Origin: Pseudomonadota bacterium
Lineage (GTDB): Bacteria; Pseudomonadota; Gammaproteobacteria; Burkholderiales; Burkholderiaceae_C
Direction of reading: 5' to 3'
Length of the DNA stretch: 9,889 nucleotides
NCBI GenBank assembly: GCA_023460715.1
Contig: JAEWPH010000077.1
Location: forward strand, 1 to 9,889
Positions 1 through 6,915 of this stretch are shown here, piece after piece. The position numbers and the translations under genes were made by a program. The notes beneath the pieces were generated by a model that was not told the DNA's origin, ran no database searches, and worked only from the letters and a program-made list of their open reading frames with translations. Every line of letters begins with the position of its first letter. Positions within the stretch are counted from its first letter, which is position 1.

Positions 1-1125
1 GTCCAGGCCTTCGAGCACCACCTGCGCGCCCGGCTCCAGCCCGGTCTGCACCAGCACGTATTCGCCGTCGCTGGCGCCCAGCGTCACGCGGCGCAGCCGG
101 GCCTTGCCCTCCTGCACGGTGTAGACGTAGGGGCCCTGGCTGCCGTACTGCACGGCATCGGCGGGCACCACCAGCGCGCTGGGGTGCGTGCGCACCTGCA
201 GCCGCACGTTCACGAACTGGTTGGGGAAGAGGCCGTCGTCGGCATTGTCGAACTGGGCCTTCAGGCGCAGCGTGCCGGTGGCCGTGTCGATCTGGTTGTC
301 CAGCGTGGTCAGGCGGCCGGCGGCGATCTGCTGGCGCTCGGCCCGGTCCCAGGCCTGCACCACCGGGCGCATGCCGCCCTGGCTGCTGGCACGCACGGCG
401 GCCAGCTGCGTTTCGGGCACAGAGAACACCACGGCGATGGGCCGGGTCTGCGTGAGGGTCACCAGACCCTGCGTGTCGGCGGCGGAAACGAGGTTGCCGG
501 CATCGACGCGGCGCAGGCCCAGGCGGCCTGCCGCCGGCGCCTCGATGCGCGTGTACGACAGCTGCAGCCGGGCCTCGGCCACCTGCGCCCGCACGGCCTG
601 CCCGCTGCCGCGCAGCTGGGCGACCAGCGCCTCCTGGGTGTCCAGCTGCTGGCGGGCGATGGAGTCTTGCTGGAACAGGCTGCGATAGCGCGCCAGATCG
701 CGCTCGGCGCTTTGCAGCTGGGCCTGGTTCTGCTGCTGCTGGCCCTCGGCCTGCGCCAGGCGCACGCGGTAGGGCTCGGGGTCGATCTCGGCCAGCAGCT
801 GGCCGCGCCGCACCTCCTGCCCTTCCTGGAACAGCACGCGCGCCAGCGTGCCGTCCACGCGGCTGCGCACCACCACGGTCTGCAGCGGCGTGACCGTGCC
901 GATGGCCTTGATCTGTTCGGTCAGCGGCCGCTGCTGCACCGGCGCGAGGCGCACCGGAATCGGACCGCGCCACGGGTTGGGGCCGGCCTCGGCCGGTTGC
1001 GACGGGCGCCGCATCGCGTACCAGGCCGTGGCGGCCACGGCGGCCAGCACGAGCACGGCCAGCACGCGCAGCCACAGGTGCCGCGTGGAGGCAGGCGGCG
1101 CATTCTCAGAAACTGTTGGGACCAT
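1..1125 (-). CDS. mdtA: MdtA-type periplasmic adaptor of an RND multidrug efflux pump (C-terminus beyond window)
   Basis: Membrane fusion protein that would link an inner-membrane RND pump to an outer-membrane channel. 375 codons lie in the window; E. coli MdtA is about 415 residues, so roughly 40 are missing past the left edge. Visible parts: Pro-rich cytoplasmic N-end, one membrane anchor (about 17-37), first lipoyl half (88-114, 'VRSRVDGTL...GQLLAEIDP'), Gln-rich alpha-hairpin (117-188, 'ERDLARY'), second lipoyl half (191-225), then the beta-barrel with 'AWDRAERQQ', 'LDNQIDTATGT' and 'LFPNQFVN' (259-306), all close to E. coli MdtA. The pump genes (mdtB/mdtC-like) should follow off the left edge. 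The ATG at 1125 has no clear Shine-Dalgarno site. The frame stays open upstream through Pro-rich codons to GTG codons at 1215 and 1218, so the true start may be there. Family call is strong; start is uncertain. Confidence 0.9.
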   Translation of the reverse strand, partial: MVPTVSENAPPASTRHLWLRVLAVLVLAAVAATAWYAMRRPSQPAEAGPNPWRGPIPVRLAPVQQRPLTEQIKAIGTVTPLQTVVVRSRVDGTLARVLFQEGQEVRRGQLLAEIDPEPYRVRLAQAEGQQQQNQAQLQSAERDLARYRSLFQQDSIARQQLDTQEALVAQLRGSGQAVRAQVAEARLQLSYTRIEAPAAGRLGLRRVDAGNLVSAADTQGLVTLTQTRPIAVVFSVPETQLAAVRASSQGGMRPVVQAWDRAERQQIAAGRLTTLDNQIDTATGTLRLKAQFDNADDGLFPNQFVNVRLQVRTHPSALVVPADAVQYGSQGPYVYTVQEGKARLRRVTLGASDGEYVLVQTGLEPGAQVVLEGLD

Positions 1126-1274
1126 GGGTATCGGACCGTCGGAGGGCGTAGGCGTGGGCGCTGAAGGCGGATGGGCGGGGCGGGCCGGGTGCCCGCAGGG
1201 CGCCGCATCGGCCACCACCCGGCTGCTGCCGCCGGGCGGGCCCCGGGACTGTAGCCGATCCTGCTGGCTCAAAT

Positions 1275-1293
1275 GAGAATGACTGGCAATAAG
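1275..1293 (-). promoter_or_regulatory. Weak Fur-box-like site upstream of mdtA
   Basis: On the minus strand this 19-base stretch contains GTCATTCTC and, by eye, matches about 12 of 19 positions of the classical Fur consensus. The right half is good (7 of 9) and the left half poor. It lies about 150 bases ahead of the ATG at 1125, or about 57 ahead of the alternative GTG at 1218. Iron control of the pump is inference only; a chance match is quite possible. Confidence 0.2.
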
Positions 1294-1430
1294 TGCCTAT
1301 TGGGTCCGCCAGCGGGACCGGCCAAGGCGGCGTGCGTGGGCCGCGGCTGCGCCGGAAGCGGTGGCCGGGCCTGGCAACGGCGGCCCCCACGCTGTGCCGG
1401 CGCCGGAATGCCCGCAGGAATGAACGGCCC

Positions 1431-1479
1431 AGCGACTCAGCGACTCAGCAACAGGGGCGCATGGGGCGCATAGGGGCGC
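1431..1479. repeat. Two adjacent short tandem repeats
   Basis: Unit agcgactc occurs twice in tandem (1431-1438, 1439-1446). Shortly after, unit ggggcgcat occurs twice (1454-1462, 1463-1471), followed after one base by a partial third copy, ggggcgc (1473-1479). They lie in non-coding sequence. Copy number could vary between strains by slippage. No function can be assigned. Confidence 0.6.
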
Positions 1480-1574
1480 GGTGCCGTGGCTTCTTCCGCG
1501 ACCCTTCGCCAGCCCGGTCGCCGCACGGCAGTACGGCGCAGCAGCAGCAGCGGCCGCTGTATCGGTGGTCAGGG

Positions 1575-1680
1575 AACTATCAAAACAATAGCTGCCTGCG
1601 CTTGCCATGCATGGAATTCCAATAGTTTTCTATCGGAGTCCGTTGCTTAGCAAGCGCAGTCAGCTATTTATTTGGTAGCT
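1575..1680. repeat. Inverted-repeat element with 32-base arms
   Basis: The left arm (1575-1606) and the reverse complement of the right arm (1649-1680) match at 26 of 32 positions. The arms share the cores aatagctg and ctgcgcttgc and flank a 42-base centre that contains the short palindromes ccatgcatgg (1605-1614) and ggaattcc (1613-1620). The element is AT-richer than its surroundings and non-coding. From memory, similar AT-rich 'agctatcaaa...tagctg...gcgcttgcc' hairpins are scattered between genes in Comamonadaceae, so I take it as a chromosomal interspersed palindrome. It lies 3' of pckG and could end or stabilise that transcript, but no T-run supports a classical terminator. Confidence 0.65.
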
Positions 1681-1686
1681 ACCTTT

Positions 1687-1704
1687 CCCGCCGCAAGCGG
1701 CGGG
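1687..1704. terminator. GC-rich hairpin downstream of pckG
   Basis: Perfect 8-base stem, cccgccgc/gcggcggg, around an AA loop, 46 bases past the pckG stop on the minus strand. Reading away from pckG the stem is followed by AAAGG rather than a T-run, so it is not a textbook intrinsic terminator. It may act as a 3' stabilising hairpin or in Rho-dependent termination. Confidence 0.35.
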
Positions 1705-1749
1705 CAGGGCGCGTACGGGCCCGCAAAGGGCCCGCAAGAGGCCCGGTGG

Positions 1750-3612
1750 TCAGGCCGCCAGGCGCTTTTCCAGGGCGGCCTTGGTTTCCAGCAGCTCCTG
1801 GGGCAGGTGGTAGGCCAGCTGGTCGAAGTGCGTGGTGTGCAGCTTCAGTTCCTCGGCCCAGGCGGCCTTGTCGATGCTGGTCACGGTCTGGAACTGGTCG
1901 GCGGAGAAGTCCAGGCCCGTCCAGTTGATCTCGGCGTACTGGGGCGCGGTGCCGAAGGGCGTGTTCTCGCCCGTGGCCTTGCCTTCGATGCGGTCGATCA
2001 TCCACTTCAGCACGCGCATGTTGTCGCCGTAGCCGGGCCAGACGAACTTGCCGTCGGCATCCTTGCGGAACCAGTTGGTCGTGTAGATCTTGGGCAGCGT
2101 GGCGCCCGATGCGGCCAGCTTGTCGCCCAGGTTCAGCCAGTGCTGGAAGTAGTCGCTCATGTTGTAGCCCATGAAGGGCAGCATGGCGAACGGGTCGCGG
2201 CGCACCACGCCCTGGGCACCGAAGGCGGCAGCGGTGGTTTCCGAACCCATGGTGGCGGCCATGTAGACGCCTTCCGTCCAGTTGCGGGCCTCGGTCACCA
2301 GCGGCACGGTGGTCGAGCGGCGGCCACCGAAGATGAAGGCGTCGATCTTCACGCCCTTGGGGTCGTCCCAGGCCTCGTCCAGCGCGGGGTTGTTGGTGGC
2401 GGCCACGGTGAAGCGGGCGTTGGGGTGGGCGGCCTTGGCGCCGGTTTCCTTGGCGATCTGGGGCGTCCAGTCCTTGCCTTGCCAGTCGATCAGGTGATCG
2501 GGCAGGCCGCCGGTGTCCTTCTCCATGCCTTCCCACCACACGTCGCCGTCATCGGTCAGCGCGACGTTCGTGAAGATCACGTCCTTGTTCAGGCTGGCCA
2601 TGCAGTTGGGGTTGGTGTGGTAGTTCGTGCCGGGGGCCACGCCGAAGTAGCCGGCCTCGGGGTTGATGGCGCGCAGGCTGCCGTCGGCCTGGGGCTTGAT
2701 CCAGGCGATATCGTCGCCGATGGTGGTGACCTTCCAGCCTTCGAAGGCCTTCGGGGGCACCAGCATCGAGAAATTGGTCTTGCCGCAGGCGCTCGGGAAG
2801 GCCGCAGCCACGTGGTACTTCTTGCCTTCGGGGTTGCTCACGCCCAGGATCAGCATGTGCTCGGCCAGCCAGCCCTGGTCGCGGCCCATGGTGGAGGCGA
2901 TGCGCAGCGCGAAGCACTTCTTGCCCAGCAGCGCGTTGCCGCCGTAGCCCGAGCCGTACGACCAGATTTCGCGCGTCTCGGGGTAGTGCACGATGTACTT
3001 GGTCTTGTTGCAGGGCCAGGACACGTCCTGCTCGCCGGCGGCCAAAGGTGCGCCGACGGTGTGCACGCAGGGCACGAAGTCGCCTTCCACGCCCAGCACG
3101 TCGTACACGGCCTTGCCCATGCGGGTCATGATCTTCATGTTGACGGCCACGTAGGGGCTGTCGGACAGCTCGATGCCTACGTGCGCGATCGGCGAGCCCA
3201 GCGGGCCCATGCTGAAGGGCACCACGTACATGGTGCGGCCCTTCATGCAGCCGTCGAACAGCGGCTGCAGCGTGGCGCGCATCTCGTCCGGGGCCATCCA
3301 GTTGTTGGTGGGGCCGGCGTCTTCCTTCTGGGCCGAGCAGATGTAGGTGCGGTCTTCCACGCGGGCCACGTCCGACGGATCGGACCAGGCCAGGTAGCTG
3401 CCGGGGCGCTTGGCGGGGTTGAGCTTCTTGAAGGTGCCGGCATCCACCAGCTGCTGGCAGAGGCGGTCGTACTCTTCCTGCGAGCCGTCGCACCAGTGGA
3501 TGTTGGCGGGCTTGCACAGGGCGGCCATGTCGGCCACCCAGGCCAGCAGGCGGGCATTTTTGACGTATGCGGGGGCCTGGAGGTCGAGGCCTTGCATGGT
3601 GGGTGCGTTCAT
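1750..3612 (-). CDS. pckG: Phosphoenolpyruvate carboxykinase (GTP)
   Basis: Converts oxaloacetate and GTP to PEP, CO2 and GDP in the cytosol; first committed step of gluconeogenesis from organic acids. The 620 residues are full length for the GTP-type family. Seen: the P-loop with its reactive Cys, 'FPSACGKTN' (272-280, Cys276); metal ligands matching the family Lys, His and Asp in '[10 protein letters not shown]' (Lys231 or 232), 'EHMLILG' (His252) and '[10 protein letters not shown]' (Asp300/301); substrate residues in 'ARVEDRTY' (Arg84); the active-site Tyr in 'GYGGN' (223); and 'FGGRRSTT' further on. All key residues are present. The ATG at 3612 has AAGGAA 8 bases upstream (3621-3626). 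The leader carries a palindrome and a long inverted repeat that could bind a regulator. It appears monocistronic. Confidence 0.97.
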   Translation of the reverse strand: MNAPTMQGLDLQAPAYVKNARLLAWVADMAALCKPANIHWCDGSQEEYDRLCQQLVDAGTFKKLNPAKRPGSYLAWSDPSDVARVEDRTYICSAQKEDAGPTNNWMAPDEMRATLQPLFDGCMKGRTMYVVPFSMGPLGSPIAHVGIELSDSPYVAVNMKIMTRMGKAVYDVLGVEGDFVPCVHTVGAPLAAGEQDVSWPCNKTKYIVHYPETREIWSYGSGYGGNALLGKKCFALRIASTMGRDQGWLAEHMLILGVSNPEGKKYHVAAAFPSACGKTNFSMLVPPKAFEGWKVTTIGDDIAWIKPQADGSLRAINPEAGYFGVAPGTNYHTNPNCMASLNKDVIFTNVALTDDGDVWWEGMEKDTGGLPDHLIDWQGKDWTPQIAKETGAKAAHPNARFTVAATNNPALDEAWDDPKGVKIDAFIFGGRRSTTVPLVTEARNWTEGVYMAATMGSETTAAAFGAQGVVRRDPFAMLPFMGYNMSDYFQHWLNLGDKLAASGATLPKIYTTNWFRKDADGKFVWPGYGDNMRVLKWMIDRIEGKATGENTPFGTAPQYAEINWTGLDFSADQFQTVTSIDKAAWAEELKLHTTHFDQLAYHLPQELLETKAALEKRLAA

Positions 3613-3629
3613 CGCGGAGCTTCCTTAAG

Positions 3630-3648
3630 TTGAAAAACGTTTTTTCAA
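3630..3648. promoter_or_regulatory. AT-rich palindrome just upstream of the pckG ribosome site
   Basis: TTGAAAAA (3630-3637) and TTTTTCAA (3641-3648) form perfect 8-base arms around cgt. The dyad sits 3 bases beyond the Shine-Dalgarno sequence of pckG, so a protein bound there, or the hairpin in RNA, could hinder transcription or ribosome loading. It shares its right half with the larger inverted repeat 3638-3719. Operator role is inference. Confidence 0.45.
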
Positions 3649-3719
3649 AGGAAGCGAACCACAACGGTACGACGGCGGCCTGCGCACAAAACGGTCTGAG
3701 CGCTGCCTTTGAAAAAACG
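3638..3719. repeat. Perfect 14-bp inverted repeat in the pckG leader/promoter region
   Basis: cgttttttcaaagg (3638-3651) is the exact reverse complement of cctttgaaaaaacg (3706-3719); 54 bases lie between them. With the overlapping palindrome at 3630-3648 this gives three copies of a (T)TTGAAAAA-type half-site. The span covers where a pckG promoter would be expected, so paired operators for a carbon-metabolism regulator are a reasonable guess. I see no clear -35/-10 pair here. Confidence 0.5.
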
Positions 3720-3901
3720 GCTTGGAGCTCAGTCGGCGGGCGGATGCACGGGGCAGGCGCCGCGGGCAGAACCGGCGGCAGTTCCACGGCATCCGCGGGT
3801 CGGCTGGGATGACGATTTTATGAACCCGCCCCGTAAATGTCTGTCAGACTTCGGCCTAATCCATGCAAAAGATGCATGGGGTTATGCGCACCAGGTGCTG
3901 G

Positions 3902-4618
3902 TCAAACCGCCTGCTGCTTCCACTGCGCATGGCCCGCCCGGCGCAACTCGCACGCCGGGCAGGTGCCGCAGCCGTAGCCCCAGGCGTGCAGCGTGTCCCG
4001 GACGCCGTGGTAGCAGGTGTGCGACTGCTGCACGATGATGTCCACCAGCGCGTCGCCGCCCAGCGTGCGGGCCAGCTCCCAGGTCGTCGCCTTGTCGATC
4101 CACATCAGCGGCGTCTCGAAGGTGAAGCGCTGGCCCATGCCCAGCGATACGGCCACCTGCAGCGCCTTGAGCGTGTCGTCGCGGCAGTCGGGGTAGCCCG
4201 AGAAATCCGTCTCGCACATGCCCCCCACCAGCGTCTGCAGCCCGCGCCGGTAGCCCACGGCAGCGGCCAACTGGAAGAACAGCAGGTTGCGCCCCGGCAC
4301 GAAGGTATTGGGCAGGCCGGCTGCCGTCATCTGGATGGCGGTGTCGCGCGTCAGGGCCGTGTCGCTGATCTGGCCCAGCACGGCCAAGTCGACCATGTGG
4401 TCCTCGCCCAGGCGCTCGCGCCACTGGGGAAAGCGCTCGCGCAATGCGGCCAGCACCTCCTGGCGTGCGGCCAGCTCCACCTGGTGCCGCTGGCCGTAAT
4501 CGAAGCCGATGGTCTCCACATGCCCGAAGTGCGTGAGCGCCCAGGCCAGGCAGGTGGTGGAGTCCTGCCCCCCGGAAAAGAGGACGAGTGCGTGGCCGGG
4601 TCTCATGGGCGGTGTCAT
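3902..4618 (-). CDS. queC: 7-cyano-7-deazaguanine (preQ0) synthase
   Basis: ATP-dependent conversion of 7-carboxy-7-deazaguanine and ammonia to preQ0, an intermediate of queuosine tRNA modification; cytosolic. 238 residues, normal for the family. Seen: PP-loop 'LFSGGQDST' (13-21), 'FDYGQRH' (39-45), 'FVPGRNLLF' (106-114), '[15 protein letters not shown]' (132-146), and the C-terminal zinc site with Cys202 and 'CGTCPAC' (Cys217, 220, 223). The ATG at 4618 gives the usual short lead into the PP-loop; Met5 (4606) is possible. Neither start has a Shine-Dalgarno site: the leader is almost pure pyrimidine on this strand, just after the terminator of the upstream small gene. No other queuosine gene is visible. 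Confidence 0.96.
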   Translation of the reverse strand: MTPPMRPGHALVLFSGGQDSTTCLAWALTHFGHVETIGFDYGQRHQVELAARQEVLAALRERFPQWRERLGEDHMVDLAVLGQISDTALTRDTAIQMTAAGLPNTFVPGRNLLFFQLAAAVGYRRGLQTLVGGMCETDFSGYPDCRDDTLKALQVAVSLGMGQRFTFETPLMWIDKATTWELARTLGGDALVDIIVQQSHTCYHGVRDTLHAWGYGCGTCPACELRRAGHAQWKQQAV

Positions 4619-4621
4619 GGC

Positions 4622-4654
4622 AGAAAAAAGAAAGAAAAGGAAAGGGAAAGAGGG
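4622..4654. other. 33-base homopurine tract in the queC leader
   Basis: Positions 4622-4654 contain only A and G on the plus strand, so the queC transcript would carry an unbroken C/U leader right up to 3 bases before its start codon. It replaces the expected ribosome site. Tracts like this can slip in length or adopt non-B DNA; whether it has a role in queC translation cannot be told from sequence. Confidence 0.7.
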
Positions 4655-4673
4655 TGGCAGTGCGCCGGGACGT

Positions 4674-4697
4674 AAAAAAGCCCCGCGGTGCGGGGCT
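4674..4697 (-). terminator. Intrinsic terminator of the 50-residue membrane protein gene
   Basis: On the minus strand, an 8-base stem AGCCCCGC/GCGGGGCT with a 3-base loop runs straight into six T (aaaaaa at 4674-4679 on plus). It begins 22 bases past the stop at 4719-4721. It lies between that gene and queC, so it either separates the two or limits read-through into queC. Confidence 0.88.
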
Positions 4698-4718
4698 GCT
4701 GCGCGGGCGCCGGGCGCC

Positions 4719-4871
4719 TCAGGCCATGTAGATCGCGATGAACGCCAGCAGAAACATCAGCACACCGCCCACGACGGGCAGCACGATGGGCATCAACGGC
4801 ACCACGGCCTCCACAGCGTCGGGAACATGCGTCTCGCCAGCGTGCGGCGCGGTGGTGTTGTCGTGTGCCAT
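4719..4871 (-). CDS. 50-residue single-span membrane protein, function unknown
   Basis: A complete small gene: ATG at 4871, AGGAG 7 bases upstream ('GCAGGAGACAACGC'), TGA at 4719-4721, a TAGAAT box about 40 bases upstream and an intrinsic terminator right after. The protein begins '[20 protein letters not shown]', a polar, His-rich N-end of about 24 residues, followed by one hydrophobic segment (about 25-49: [26 protein letters not shown]) with a Pro pair and a GG kink, ending in Ala. There is no cleavage site or Cys. I do not recognise the family. Its shape recalls small accessory subunits of membrane complexes such as oxidases or transporters, but nothing nearby identifies a partner. The signals make it very likely expressed. 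Confidence 0.85.
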   Translation of the reverse strand: MAHDNTTAPHAGETHVPDAVEAVVPLMPIVLPVVGGVLMFLLAFIAIYMA

Positions 4872-4909
4872 GCGTTGTCTCCTGCGGTGTTCTGCTTAAA
4901 AGTTACGCA

Positions 4910-4915
4910 ATTCTA
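4910..4915 (-). promoter_or_regulatory. Candidate -10 box of the 50-residue membrane protein gene
   Basis: TAGAAT on the minus strand (ATTCTA on plus), five of six bases of the sigma-70 -10 consensus. It would start a transcript near 4903 with a leader of about 30 bases. The -35 position is GC-rich and poor, so the call rests on the -10 box and the spacing to the start codon. Confidence 0.4.
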
Positions 4916-5099
4916 GCGGCGCACGCGCGCCTCCGCATACGGCGATACCCCAATCCGGCGCTAGCGCGCCAAAGGGCTATGCGCGCTGGGTGTGGACCTT
5001 TGCGCCTCACCGAGACAAACCATGAGCACTGCGTGCGCTGAAGCGCGGCCCGAGACCAGCAACCGCCGCGCAAGGGCCGCCCCGCCGCGCTGGCGGTGT

Positions 5100-5131
5100 C
5101 CCTCCTTCCCGGCGAAGCCGAGAGAAGGGGG
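5100..5131. repeat. Imperfect GC-rich hairpin 3' of opgD, possible REP-like repeat
   Basis: The inner stem cggc-gaa-gccg (5110-5120) is extended by ccttc/gaagg (5104-5108, 5124-5128) and further C/G pairs out to 5131. It begins about 30 bases past the opgD stop on the minus strand and has no T-run after it. The surrounding GC-rich stretch (about 5000-5160) codes for nothing convincing. From memory, similar 'ccttccc...ggcttcgcc...ggaagg' stretches recur in Comamonadaceae genomes; repeat status is inference. Confidence 0.4.
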
Positions 5132-5161
5132 AAGGCGCGCAGCGCATCAGGGGGATGCTCT

Positions 5162-6775
5162 CTAGTACGGCTTGCGCTCCGCCGCCGCAGGCGGCACCCA
5201 CTGGTACAGCCAGGTCTCCGTGATCGGCTCCTTGCCGTTGCGCAAGAACAGGCGGATCGTGATGGGCTCGGTGCTTTCGTCCTCGGGGCGGATGTCGAAC
5301 ATCGCCCGATAGCCCTTCACCGATGCCAGCGGGCGGGCGGAGGTGATCTCGATCTTGCCCCGGCTGGCGGTGATGACCGGTTCCACCTGGGCGTCCGGCC
5401 CCAGTCGGGCCAGCACCTCGCCCGCGAAGTCCACCGCGAAGCGCCAGGAGAAGTACTTGCGCGGCTGGCCGACGACGCCGCCGAGGCCGGTGCGCGTGGC
5501 CACGCAACGCCCCAGGGCCGACTGTGCCGGGGGCTGCGCGCCCCAGAACAGACGGTAGCCCAGCAGCCATTCCTCGCCGGGCTGCGGCTTGCGCTCGGGA
5601 TGCCAGAAGGTGACGACGTTGTCGAAGGTCTCGTCGATCGTCGGAATCTCCACCAGCTGGATGGACCCCTTGCCCCAGCCCGCCTTGGGCTCCACCCACA
5701 GCGAAGGGCGGCGCTCGTAGAACACGCCGTCGTCCTGGTAGTGGTCGAAGTTGCGGTCGCGCTGCAGCAGGCCGAAGCCGCGCGGGTTCTCGTCCGTGAA
5801 AGCGTTGAACTGCAGCGTGGGCGGGTTGGTGATGGGGCGCCACACCCATTCGCCGTTGCCGCGCCACATGGCCAGGCCGTCGGAATCGTGGATCTCCGGG
5901 CGCCAGTCGTTGGCCATGCGGTGGTCGTTCTCGCCGTGCTGGAACATGCTGGTGCAGGGCGCGATCCCCAAGCGTTCGATGGCCTTGCGCGGGTAGAGCG
6001 CAGCGTCGATATCCATCACCTGCAGGTCGTTGCCGCCCTCGGCCGGGGTGATGGCGAAGCGGTAGGCGCCGGTGATGCTGGGCGAGTCGAGCAGCGCCAT
6101 CACCACCACGGTGCTGGAGCCGGGTGCGGGGCGCTCCAGATAGAACGCGGTGAAATCGGGAAACTCCTCGGGGCGCTCCATGCCGGTGTCGATGGCCAGG
6201 CCCCGGGCAGACAGGCCGTACTGCCACTCGCTGCCCACGGCGCGGAAGTAGCTGGCCCCCAGAAAGGCGGCCACGTCGCGCACCGGGTCGGTGTGGAAGT
6301 TCAGACGGAAGCCCGCGAAGCCGAGGTTGGCGGGCAGGTCGCCGGCCTTCAGGCCGCTCTTGCCGTAGTCGAACATGGCCGGGTCGTAGGCCAGTTCCTG
6401 GGCGCGGCCCTCCGCCACCGAGAACAAATGCACGGGCTTCTTGAAGAACAGGCCCAGATGGAAGAACTTGGCCTGGAAGCGCAGCTTCTCGTCCGCCCAC
6501 AGGGCGTGGTCGGGCCTGAACTGGATGGACTGGTACTGGTCCCAGTCGAGCTGGCTCACGGACGCGGGCAGTTCGCCTTCATGGGACACGTAGGGCTTGC
6601 CCGCCAGGGCGCGGGCTTGGCCCTTGAGCGTGGCGAAGTCGAAAGCCTGGGCAGCGCCCAGCGGCTTCAGGGCGGCGAAGGCCTGCGTCCAGTTCAGGCC
6701 GAGGCCGCCGGCGGTAGCCAGGGCGGCGCCGCGGCCCAGGGTGCGCAGGAAATGACGTCGTTCGGGTCGTTGCAT
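5162..6775 (-). CDS. opgD: Periplasmic glucan (OPG) biosynthesis protein OpgD, Tat-exported
   Basis: Shapes or trims osmoregulated periplasmic beta-1,2-glucans; the OpgG/OpgD family was recently assigned glucan-hydrolase activity (GH186, as I recall). From the ATG at 6775 it has 537 residues (E. coli OpgD 551). Seen: Tat signal 'RPERRHFLRT' (3-12), hydrophobic stretch, likely cleavage after 'QAFA' (34), then 'LGFAGFR', 'FLGASYFRAV', 'YGLSARGLAIDTG', 'EFPDFTAF', 'LLDSPSITGAY', 'IHDSDGLAMWRGNGEW', 'RRPSLWVEPK', 'GWGKG' and 'ETWLYQ', all closely matching E. coli OpgD. Asp297 and Asp385 align with E. coli Asp300 and Asp388, reported as catalytic. The Tat signal separates it from Sec-exported OpgG. 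A longer frame opens at a TTG (6847), but the twin-Arg motif supports 6775, although no good ribosome site is visible. No opgH/opgG partner is in the window. Confidence 0.94.
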   Translation of the reverse strand: MQRPERRHFLRTLGRGAALATAGGLGLNWTQAFAALKPLGAAQAFDFATLKGQARALAGKPYVSHEGELPASVSQLDWDQYQSIQFRPDHALWADEKLRFQAKFFHLGLFFKKPVHLFSVAEGRAQELAYDPAMFDYGKSGLKAGDLPANLGFAGFRLNFHTDPVRDVAAFLGASYFRAVGSEWQYGLSARGLAIDTGMERPEEFPDFTAFYLERPAPGSSTVVVMALLDSPSITGAYRFAITPAEGGNDLQVMDIDAALYPRKAIERLGIAPCTSMFQHGENDHRMANDWRPEIHDSDGLAMWRGNGEWVWRPITNPPTLQFNAFTDENPRGFGLLQRDRNFDHYQDDGVFYERRPSLWVEPKAGWGKGSIQLVEIPTIDETFDNVVTFWHPERKPQPGEEWLLGYRLFWGAQPPAQSALGRCVATRTGLGGVVGQPRKYFSWRFAVDFAGEVLARLGPDAQVEPVITASRGKIEITSARPLASVKGYRAMFDIRPEDESTEPITIRLFLRNGKEPITETWLYQWVPPAAAERKPY

Positions 6776-6823
6776 GGGTTCGAAGTGTGTCGAAATCCTG
6801 ACGGCTTCGATGCAACGGCGTGT

Positions 6824-6860
6824 GTTTTGCCGGGCATTTGCCTGCAAATCGCAGCAAAAC
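6824..6860. promoter_or_regulatory. Nested dyad upstream of opgD
   Basis: Outer arms gttttgc (6824-6830) and gcaaaac (6854-6860) enclose inner arms atttgc (6836-6841) and gcaaat (6844-6849). The two perfect dyads share a centre to within half a base. It lies 49-85 bases ahead of the opgD ATG, where an operator or leader hairpin could act. The regulator is unknown. Confidence 0.45.
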
Positions 6861-6915
6861 GCGGTGTTTTCCTACGACTCGGCACGACGGCTCCTACAAG
6901 GGCGGGCCGGCGCGC

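Larger units (their letters stand above)
1126..1749. other. 624-base intergenic region between mdtA and pckG
   Basis: No convincing gene on either strand: the open frames are short, lack ribosome sites and resemble nothing I know. From left to right it holds the mdtA leader (1126 to about 1300) with a weak Fur-like site, a GC-rich stretch with small tandem repeats (1431-1479), an AT-richer inverted-repeat element (1575-1680), a GC hairpin (1687-1704) and a 10-base direct repeat, gggcccgcaa, at 1717-1726 and 1728-1737. The last items lie 3' of pckG on its strand. Confidence 0.7.

Noticed and set aside
184..1164. 326-codon open frame on the plus strand over mdtA
   Set aside because: Antisense shadow of the adaptor gene: His/Arg/Leu/Gly-rich with no domain. 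The minus frame matches MdtA along its length.
1672..3633. 653-codon open frame on the plus strand, antisense to pckG
   Set aside because: It mirrors pckG almost exactly. Gly/Ala/Val/His-rich translation without any domain is typical of the antisense frame of a high-GC gene; pckG has complete motifs and a ribosome site.
2549..3787. 412-codon minus frame overlapping pckG out of frame
   Set aside because: Arg-rich out-of-frame reading of the pckG sequence; it extends across the palindromes and has no motif.
3861..3879. Hairpin ccatgca-aaaga-tgcatgg downstream of queC
   Set aside because: Only 7 base pairs, not GC-rich, no T-run after it on the queC strand, so not callable as a terminator.
4619..4718. 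preQ1 riboswitch ahead of queC
   Set aside because: The leader is a pyrimidine tract plus an ordinary terminator; I see no preQ1-type pseudoknot sequence.
6776..6847. 24-codon N-terminal extension of OpgD from a TTG
   Set aside because: It would place a polar leader ahead of the twin-Arg signal, which belongs at the N-terminus, and it overlaps the upstream dyad.
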